Assembly (NCBI GenBank): GCA_013365365.1
Contig: JABVXU010001030.1
Location: forward strand, 1 to 11,752
Length of the DNA stretch: 11,752 nt
Source of the DNA: Cruorifilaria tuberocauda
Lineage: Eukaryota > Nematoda > Chromadorea > Rhabditida > Onchocercidae
Reading direction: 5' to 3'
The notes under the pieces were generated by a model, which did not search any database, was not told the origin of the DNA, and saw only the letters and a list, made by a program, of their open reading frames with translations. Below, piece by piece: positions 1 to 7,200 of the stretch (the stretch's first letter is position 1; each line of letters starts with the position of its first letter). Position numbers and translations under genes: made by a program.

Positions 1-19
1 GTAGAAAACAAAGAATGAT

Positions 20-137
20 GTCTACAACACCTGGGATTCCCAGGCCGTCTCCGATCCAAGTACTAACCAGGCCCAACGTTGCTTAACTTGACAGATCGGA
101 CGAGATGTCGTGCTTTCAACGTGGTATGGTCGTAGAC
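20..137 (-). rRNA. 5S ribosomal RNA
   Basis: Read on the minus strand, this 118-base segment is a complete 5S rRNA. It starts GTCTACGACCATACCACG and ends GGTGTTGTAGAC, and the two ends pair (GTCTAC with GTAGAC) as helix I. Between them are the hallmark blocks CGTCCGATCTG, AAGTTAAGCAACGTTG, TTAGTACTTGGATCGGAGAC and GGCCTGGGAATCCC. The AAGTTAAGC and GGATCGGAGAC blocks lie in the internal control region used by RNA polymerase III and TFIIIA. The flank past the 3' end has short T runs (CTTTGTTTTC) suitable for Pol III termination. The product is part of the large ribosomal subunit. The usual length is about 119-120, so it looks intact. Only one copy is visible; 5S genes are often tandem in nematodes, and more copies may lie beyond the left edge. 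Confidence 0.97.
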
Positions 138-686
138 ATGTCACAGTGAGAATACATGCATCAAATCCTTTCATTCCACTCAGTTGTAACAGGGAAAGGT
201 CAAATAGGTCAGGGAAAGAGTTCGAGAGTTTAAAATGTTAAAGAAAAACGATCAACGGCGATGTAAAAAGAGATCTGATAGAAAAGGATGCAGCGTTGCT
301 GTGATTCGATTCTAATCCATCATTAACATTTGGAACGATTGATTCAATCAATAATATCAGTATCAGTAGAAATGTTATCACCAGAAAACGATTCGAAGCG
401 AAATACAAGCATGCATATAACTACTGATAATGCTTATTATGATATTATCACTATTGTAGCAATTCAAGCATCTCACTTCCTCTTCTGTATAACCAACCGT
501 TCGGTTCATTGCTAGTGATGTTATCACCTTATCACTAGTCATACCGCTAATATCACTCATTGAAGAGTTTACTTATCGGATATTAATTTCACTCTTCCGT
601 ACACTATTTTAACTTTTTCAGATTATCAATTTCAACTGTCTTTAATTTTGTATGCTTTAAGTTGTAGCAAACCTCTCTCTTCTTCC

Positions 687-708
687 CTCCCTCTCTCTCT
701 CTCTCTCT
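687..708. repeat. CT/GA microsatellite
   Basis: A run of CT dinucleotides preceded by CTTCCCTCCC makes a short polypyrimidine tract on the plus strand. It is a simple repeat with no gene attached. Confidence 0.8.
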
Positions 709-1136
709 TGTCAAGAACAAAATTAAGTAAGATTATTGTTTATGTATGGTTTAAGATCAAAAATGGATTATTGACGTGATTATTGACGTAATAGAATGAG
801 GAAGATGAAGATCTAGTTGACGTTCACGCAATGTTCAATGTCAATGTTTATTCACTTTTCTGCTATTATTACGTTTCTGCGTGAACTGTCAAATTGATTT
901 TACTTCGTTTCCGATCTTGGAAATTTGATTACTGAACGGAAGATTTTTTGGAAAGAAAATAACTGGCCTTGCTTTTAACTCTTTCATTACTTACTTTTCT
1001 TACTTCGGTAATCATTTATATAAAATATATTTAGCATCTATTTCAGATTAACTTAAACTGATTTACGATTGATAAAGTGCTGAAAGTATTCTAACTTGTA
1101 ACTTGTAACTTGTAATACAGTTCTACCAAGCTTTTA

Positions 1137-1225
1137 TTATCATAGATATTATTACCAATATCATTATCAGTATATGATATGATATCTTTATCAGTATATG
1201 TATTATCAGTATTATCAGTGTATGA
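1137..1225. repeat. TATCA/TATCAG-rich imperfect repeat
   Basis: The motif TTATCAGTATATG and shorter TATCA/TATCAG words recur many times over about 90 bases. It is a degenerate simple repeat. The same TTATCA word, complement TGATAA, recurs in repeats elsewhere in the window. Confidence 0.7.
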
Positions 1226-1616
1226 TTTCCTGTATCACTAAAAATTTTTTATCCTAATTAATCTTAATTTTAGCAATTGTGATATGCAAATCATATAATA
1301 TTGTTATTTTATTTGATACGATCAAATATAAGAAATATCATAAAAATTGAAAAAAAAAATATATTGGGCACATTTAGAATTGGAATAAATTTGAAATGAG
1401 CAATCGGTAATTCGATAAGATAACTCAATTTCTATCACTTATTTATGATCCGTTTTTTTTTCCGTTTTTTTTCCGAATTCATTTCCGGTTTTCAAATATT
1501 CGATCACTTCTTTTTGTTGCTTACCTACAACAACTGCTTAGTTTTAATTATTTATTGATCATATTCTCTCCTCATTTTCTTTCCTTTTTTTCCGGATTCT
1601 TTTTAAAATACATTAC

Positions 1617-1670
1617 CACGATCATTATCGTTATCATTATCATTATCATTATCATTATCACTATCATCAT
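1617..1670. repeat. (TTATCA)n microsatellite
   Basis: Consecutive TTATCA hexamers, with one TTATCG and one CTATCA variant, form a clear hexanucleotide microsatellite. It ends just over 100 bases past the 3' end of the SL RNA gene, which is transcribed toward it. Confidence 0.85.
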
Positions 1671-1792
1671 CCGCTACAGTATATGACGTTCACTACTGTA
1701 GCCACCATCCGATTGACTGCTACCACTAATTGGACGACGTTGTTCTTTCCTGAAAAGAAACCGTTTAATGTCGTCTACCAAGGTTCCACTTG

Positions 1793-1897
1793 TTGGTCCC
1801 GCTAAGAAGCAGGACATTCCAAAATTTGCACACAAGCCGCGGGAGCCGAAGTCCCGGGCAGGAATAGCCGGTTACCTCGAACTTGGGTATCAGGACC
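1793..1897 (-). ncRNA. Spliced-leader (SL) RNA, divergent SL1-like variant
   Basis: On the minus strand the 22-base leader (1897-1876) begins GGTCCTGA and ends TACCCAAGTTCGAG. It differs from nematode SL1, which ends TACCCAAGTTTGAG, in the 5' third and at one 3' base. A GT donor (GTAACC, 1875-1870) follows at once. TACC pairs with GGTA across the donor, as in SL1 stem I. Stem-loop II (about 1859-1837) has GCC/GGC and CGGGA/TCCCG arms capped by C(TTCG)G. The Sm-binding site AAATTTTGGAAT is at 1827-1816. Stem-loop III follows: GTCCTGC (1815-1809), loop TTCTTA, GCGGGAC (1802-1796), fully paired with one G-U. The total of about 105 bases fits nematode SL RNAs. The role would be to donate the leader exon in trans-splicing to pre-mRNA 5' ends as a Sm-class snRNP. 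The 3' end is placed a few bases after stem III. Structure is seen directly; use of the variant leader is inferred. Confidence 0.9.
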
Positions 1898-2098
1898 GGT
1901 GATTGTTGGCTCACCAAATTCATATGATTATGATGCATTCAACAAACGCTGGATTTTTCCTGCAAGTTCTATCGGGAGGCAAAAAGGCAAATAGATGACA
2001 CCTGTGACAGTTTTATCAGAAGTCATTTTACTTCCAACCATTAATTCTATCAAACGTGAAGAGATACGTCAAATTTCTCGCTCCTATCACCACAAATT

Positions 2099-2194
2099 CG
2101 TTTCACGTTAAGAAGCTAGACGCTCCAAAATTTTACTTGACGTCGCAAGACTTGAAAAAAACAATCAGTCATCTCAATCTTTGGGTAATTATCC
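2099..2194 (-). pseudogene. Second SL RNA-like locus, probably decayed
   Basis: On the minus strand a 22-base segment (2194-2173) starts GGATAATTACCC and ends AAAGATTGAG, close to SL1 apart from an extra A and changes near both ends. After 38 bases comes an Sm-like site AAAATTTTGGAGCG (2134-2121), then GTCTAGCTTCTTAACG. This last part shares AAATTTTGGA, GTC, GCTTCTTA and CG in register with the intact SL RNA gene at 1793-1897, so common ancestry is likely. Two defects are visible. The base pair after GAG is AT, not the GT donor. The arms of stem-loop III pair poorly. The stem-loop II region is also replaced by AT-rich sequence with a T run. It is most simply an SL RNA pseudogene; a divergent functional SL RNA is possible but less likely. 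Confidence 0.65.
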
Positions 2195-3025
2195 TGGGAA
2201 ATTATTATTCTAAACTATGTTACCCTAGGAAATTTCTAACCCTAACTCTAACTTAAAATTCTAACTTATTGCGATATGATTGAGTTAATATTTAACAAGC
2301 GATTAAATTTTTCTCGTCAAAAGTTTCACTGAGAATTTCAAAAATCATCTTATATTATTAATTATAAAATAAAACTTTTTTTGTTACTTCAATAATTAAC
2401 GGATTTTCAAATTATTATTAATTAGTCTAAGACAATTGTCAATTAAATATTCTATAAAATCAATATTAGCATTTTTGAACTTCAAAAATTTTCGTTTTTT
2501 TTTATCTGCAATTCTTTTCAAATATTGTTATTTGAGAAAATTAATTAATTAATTAATTCAAGCTCCATTCACACTAACACATATCAGTTTTTTAGCTGGT
2601 GGAAATTCAGGCTGTGTTTAAAATTCCCTGCATTTTATTAATTTTGATAATTTTTTTTAAACAAGAAGCGATACTTGAATTCTGGAATACTGTCGTAAAG
2701 ATTTCAAATTTTGAATTTTCGAATATTGTCGCAAAGATTTCAAAATTCGAGGTTTAATTTTTATATTTTTGAAAATTTTAATTTTATCCGTAAAAATTTA
2801 CATGAAAATTCTCCGTTTATCATCTCGAGAAAGATAGTTAGAAAGAAAAGTATGATTATAAGAGCAACCAAAGATATCACACCGAGCATTAAAATAAATG
2901 AAATGATACTCCCTCGAGTATTTTCCCGACAAATCTCATCTAAAAAACCGGAAGATAAACATTTCATTCCTTTTCATATAACACTAATAAAACTATTGAA
3001 GAGGAAGTTACTAGAAATTTAATAC
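2195..3025. other. AT-rich spacer with no supported gene
   Basis: The stretch holds AT-rich sequence, an (ATTA)n run near 2538-2558, and a two-copy repeat of about 36 bases at 2680-2751 (shared words GTCG.AAAGATTTCAAA). A 103-codon plus-strand frame at 2711-3022 and a 68-codon minus-strand frame at 2761-2967 overlap. The minus-strand frame encodes a strongly hydrophobic stretch (GVISLVALIIILFFLTIF), but neither has splice, codon or domain support, so neither is called. Confidence 0.5.
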
Positions 3026-3236
3026 TTAAATATAGACATATCGATTTGCTTTCCAAATTTTTTTCCACAACACCCGCGACATCTTGAATATCTCGGATAC
3101 AGCAAGATGACTTCATGAGGTATCATTAATTATTCCATCTTTTTTTAAATATAGACATATCGATTTGCTTTCCAAATATTTTTTCCACAACACCCGCGAC
3201 ATCTTGAATATTTCGGATACAGCAAGATGACTTCAT
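3026..3236. repeat. Near-identical 91/92-bp direct duplication
   Basis: Copy A (3026-3116) and copy B (3145-3236) both start TTAAATATAGACATATCG and end CAAGATGACTTCAT. They differ by one substitution (TCTCGG versus TTTCGG) and a small change in the T run (AAATTTTTTT versus AAATATTTTTT). Each contains an inverted repeat, CATCTTG ... CAAGATG, with a 16-base loop (3080-3109 and 3200-3229), and a GC-richer core CCACAACACCCGCGAC. The copies are far more alike than other repeats here, so the duplication is recent or conserved. A fragment TTTTTAAATATAG recurs just after copy B. Confidence 0.9.
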
Positions 3237-3617
3237 CTTTTTCGTCAATTCTTTTTAAATATAGTAAATAAAATTCTTCTTTCTCATATTAGAAATCGAA
3301 AACAAAAATGTAAATAGAATTATCAATGAGAATAAAATGATAAAGATGATATTATCACCAATGATAACGATGGAATTTTTTTTTTTAAATTTTGGTTCCA
3401 TCTCTGATCTTTGGACATTTAAATAATTAAAGAAATTTTTTAATTGTGAAAAGTTTTTTTTATCGTTATCTCTTAAATTTAGGAATTTTTAATTTGTATT
3501 AAATTTATATGAAAAATTTAAATTAAAAATAAAATTTAAAAGTACCATGCTAACTGATTTCAAATATTAGAATGAATAATGTGTAGATTAAATATACATT
3601 CAATTATATCAAACAAA
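3237..3617. other. AT-rich stretch with nothing recognised
   Basis: Very AT-rich sequence with poly-T runs and AAATTTAAATT-type words. No open frame, RNA motif or clear repeat is seen. Confidence 0.5.
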
Positions 3618-3915
3618 CGGTAAATGTACACATACGTATATAGACGCGTAGACACACGCACAAAAAACACGCATTAACATACGCATACACACACGCATAC
3701 ATCCTAACATACACGCATATATTACACGCATACATACACGCACATACATATGTACACTCTAACATACACGCACACATACATGCACATACGTTAGCACACA
3801 CGCATATATTATATGTATAAATACACGCACACACACACGCACTGTCTAGCGTATACGCAAATACTATGCATATACATACACGCATACGTAGACGCACACA
3901 CACACATACATGCGT
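3618..3915. repeat. Long degenerate CA/CGCATA alternating purine-pyrimidine tract
   Basis: Nearly 300 bases consist almost only of ACAC, ACGC, GCATAC and TACATA words, so purines and pyrimidines alternate through most of it. It includes (CA)n cores near 3827-3840 and 3893-3906. It generates an artefactual Cys/Val/Tyr/Met-rich reading frame on the minus strand (3903-3604), which is not a gene. Alternating tracts of this kind can adopt Z-DNA. It lies just downstream of the proposed 3' end of the TIAM-like gene. Confidence 0.85.
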
Positions 3916-3926
3916 AAAATACGGTA

Positions 3927-3932
3927 TTTATT
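3927..3932 (-). terminator. Candidate poly(A) signal for the TIAM-like gene
   Basis: AATAAA on the minus strand lies about 82 bases past the in-frame TAA of the last recognised exon. The spacing suits a short nematode 3' UTR. AATAAA is common by chance in such AT-rich DNA, so this is only supportive. Confidence 0.35.
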
Positions 3933-4013
3933 TGAAATTGCACGTAATCGGTTTTTTTAATTGACGTAAGTGAAAGTTGAAACTTAAAGAAGGGAAAAAG
4001 AAAGCGTGAAAAC

Positions 4014-4214
4014 TTACGCTATAGTAGCAGCTGCTTTACGAACAGATTTAACGAAGTGATTTTTAATTTCCGCCTGGCAGCAACATAAATGGTAGATTGG
4101 CTCACGTGATGAACCGATATGTATGAGAATGAATGCATGCTGTGACTGAGTTGCTTGATTGTTACTTTCGTTTACTTCTACTTCAACAACTGGTAAAATT
4201 CGATAAACTTTAAC
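4014..4214 (-). CDS. tiam-1: TIAM-like exon 11: C-terminal half of the PH domain, possible gene end
   Basis: The acceptor CTAATTACAG precedes 66 codons in phase 0 with exon 10. VKVYRILPVVEVEV matches the PH strand around the family's FKFRWLIP. AFILIHIGSSREPIYHLCCC matches the strands before the last helix, and EIKNHFVKSVRKAA is that helix. The reading frame then meets TAA (4016-4014). The same bases contain a good donor, GC|GTAAGT (exon end 4018). Two outcomes are therefore possible: termination here, right after the PH domain, or splicing to a further exon in phase 2. An AATAAA 82 bases on favours termination; vertebrate TIAM proteins have a long tail after the PH domain, which favours continuation. 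No downstream exon is recognisable in the window. Confidence 0.85.
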   Translation of the reverse strand, partial: VKVYRILPVVEVEVNESNNQATQSQHAFILIHIGSSREPIYHLCCCQAEIKNHFVKSVRKAAATIA

Positions 4215-7200
4215 CTGTAATTAGACTAATTAATAGAGGTAATTAATTAATAAAATTAAAATTATACAAAAATAGGAAAATTTAAATTAACGAATGCATA
4301 ATCGAGATAATTATAATAAAAAAATCGATAAATAAATTAAAATAAAATCAATAATAGAAATAGAGAAATGATTTTTAATTTTTCATTTAAAAAATAAAAC
4401 CTGAAAAGCTAATTAATTAATTAAAGTAAATTAGAGGTAAAATTAAGCGAAATAATTTTAAAATTATAAAATACTATTTGCTGTAATCAATTTTAGCTAT
4501 CAGTTATCAACGAGAAGAAATGAAACTTTTTCGTTATCAATAACAAAAAAAAAGAAAAGGAAACCTTATTTTTGGAAAGTGTTGGACAGAAAATCAAAAT
4601 TAAACTTGTAAAGACAAATGCCACACAATCAATTGGACGTGAACGATTTTCAGGACAATTCAACCAGCTGATATGTGCAAACATTAATAATTGACTAAAA
4701 TTCATACGTGATATCTGGAAAAAAACAATTTTTTTTCAAACAATTATCCAGTGGAAATCAATATTTTTTAATTTTAAACTGGAGAAATCATAATATTGAA
4801 ATTGATAAAGTATTATATCTGATATATTCATATCATATCAATTAAATTATTTAAGGTATCGTGATATTATGTCGATCATATGTAAGTTATTAAAGATATC
4901 GTAATATTATAGTTGAAATTGATAAAGTATTATATCTGATATATTTATATCATATCATATCATAGGTAAATTATTTAATTATATCATATATCATGATATT
5001 ATGGTTGAAATTGATAAAGTATTATATCTGATATATTTATATCATATCACGTCGCACGTAAATTATTTGAGGTATCATGATATTATGATCATAGGTAAAT
5101 TACTGGAGATATCGTAATATTATAGTTAAAATTGATAAAATATTATACCTGATATATTCATATCATATCATATCACACGTATATTATTTGAGATAAAAAG
5201 AGAAAATAATGCGATCTATTTCGAGAAATTAATTAAAATTAATTTACTGCTCCATTTTTTGATGAAATCTCTTCAATGGTTTGTCCGTATTGCTCCGTCA
5301 AACGTTGCATTTCATTCACGTATTCTGCTAATGCTTGCATGCGTGTTAAAGCCTGTTCACTTTGTTGTCTTTCAACGGATCCTGTAACGAACGTGTGATT
5401 TCCGGATAACAGCAATCTATACTCCGCAAGGATTAAATGTTAAAGTTTAAGTAAACTGAAACACAGCAAATTGCTCTTCCTCTCTGAAAGCACTATAAGT
5501 AACCTTTGATAGAGATGAAATTAGCTGTTAAAAGGTCAAGGTTCAAAGTTTATTTTTATGAAATTAGTTAAACTAGTAGTATGTGTATAATGAAATAAGT
5601 AATCTGTAGAAATGAATAGGAATAAAGTAAAAGTTAGTTAAAATAAAAGTTAAAGTTAAAGGTTAGTAAAGTTAAAATTAACAATCATAATGATAACTCT
5701 AAACCGTAAAGTTAAAGTTAAAGATAAAACTGATAACTTTAAATTGTAAAATATGAACTGTAATTTTTTATTTGATAACCTTTAAAACAGTTATCTTTAA
5801 TTTGTTGTAAAAAGAGAGGATATTTGAGAACTCGTTGAATCGGTTTAATAAGCAATGATTGAGCACTTTCACTTTGTTCACCACTAATATTCAACTTTTC
5901 CAATCGTATTACAATATCATTTAGCTCTAAAGTAAAGTAAAATCTTAAAAAGTAAGATCTCTTTAAAGTAAAGTAAAGTTTTCATAAAGAAAAATCAAAT
6001 TAAAAAGTTAAAAATGAAAAATAAGTGATTATTGAAGCAATGGAAGAAATAAGTAAGAAATCATAAGTAAGAACTATAACTGACATTTGAAATTTTATTA
6101 TTATTTTTAAAAATGTGAGGTAATTTAATAAAATAATTGAATTGAACCTTTTTTATTTTGCTGAAATCGTAAATAAGCAGCCGAATAATCACTGTAAATT
6201 TTGAATTTACTACATTTATTGACAAATAAAGCCGAAATACGAATTAAAGAATCCTGAAATGTAAATTTTAATTATCCTGAAAAGAAGAATGCTTAATCGA
6301 AACTTAATGATATCATGGAGTTAATCATGAAAATTTCCACTTTGCTTAAATGCAATTATTAATTTTTCAAATTATTTATTTTATTCATAATAATTTCCCG
6401 GCAATTTGTACTATTAATTGAATTTAAAAAAAAAACTGAAAATGAATTAATCGATTAAATCCGGTCAATAACCGGTTTTACCCGTAATTGCTGCTGTGAT
6501 ACGGTGAATGAACGGACAACATCACCGGCTGCATCAAGAAGTGATAGGAGGAATGAAGTTTGAATTCGTAATAAACGATCAGCTGTTTCCAGTAGAGGTA
6601 ATTTCGTTGGTTTCAGGTATTGATTTACTAACTATAAAATAATTTTCTCTTTTTTTTCCATTTTGTTTGAATTTATTTTAATTTAATTTTAGCAAATTCA
6701 AAAAATTATATGAAAATTTGCAAAATTTTAAAATATTTTTTTCAATCAAAGAAATAAATAAATTGATAAAAATTCTCAAATATATCTGATGGAAGTGATA
6801 TGAATTTTATCTATCAATTATCTGAAGTGATATGAATTTTATATCTCAAGTGATAAGATATGAATTTTATCTATCAATCTGAAGTGATAAGATATGAATT
6901 TTATCAGTTATCTGAGGTGATAAGATATGACTTTATCTATCAATTATCTGAAGTGATATGAATTTTATATCTCAAGTGATAAGATATGAATTTTATCTAT
7001 CAATTATCTGAAGTGATATGAATTTTATATCTAAAGTGATTAGGTATGAATTTTATCAGTCATCTCAAGTGATATGAATTTTATATCTCAAGTGATAAGA
7101 TATGAATTTTATCTATCAATTAGCATATTTCATTTAAATTCAAGAAAGAAATTAAATTATACCCATTTTCATTTATTATATCTCTATATCTTTATTCCTA

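Larger units (their letters stand above)
138..1792. other. AT-rich spacer between the 5S rRNA and SL RNA genes
   Basis: No convincing gene is seen on either strand in these roughly 1.65 kb. The open frames at 330-515 (+) and 378-560 (-) overlap each other, are about 60 codons long and have no domain or splice support. The region contains a CT tract near 687-708, repeated TATCA/TTATCA motifs at 1137-1225, a (TTATCA)n microsatellite near 1617-1665, a short triple repeat of TAACTTG at about 1095-1112, and poly-T/TTTTTTCCG motifs near 1450-1590. It may hold promoter elements for the 5S gene, but none is recognised. Confidence 0.6.

Noticed and set aside
330..560. Small overlapping open frames on both strands next to the 5S gene
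   Set aside because: About 60 codons each, no domain, no splice sites, and mutually antisense.
2238..2255. Telomere-like TAACCCTAACTCTAAC
   Set aside because: Only about two imperfect units, and nematode telomeres are usually TTAGGC repeats; too short to mean anything.
2761..2967. A 68-codon minus-strand frame with a membrane-like hydrophobic segment
   Set aside because: AT-rich DNA gives Ile/Leu/Phe-rich stretches by chance; there is no supporting neighbour exon in phase. It could be revisited if transcripts map here.
2711..3022. A 103-codon plus-strand open frame
   Set aside because: Lys/Ile/Phe-rich composition typical of AT-rich noncoding DNA, no recognisable domain, and it overlaps an equally open frame on the other strand.
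3026..3116. Possible further SL RNA in the duplicated unit, because the minus strand has an Sm-like AAATTTGGAA
   Set aside because: No SL-like leader with a donor lies upstream and no stem-loop follows the site.
3604..3903. A 99-codon minus-strand open frame rich in Cys, Val, Tyr and Met
   Set aside because: It is a translation of the CA/CGCATA repeat; its composition follows the repeat words and no domain or splice signal supports it.
5815..5850. U12-like donor ATATCCTC in exon 8 on the minus strand
   Set aside because: It lies inside the conserved KYPLFL coding motif, so it must be exon, and most nematodes studied lack the minor spliceosome.
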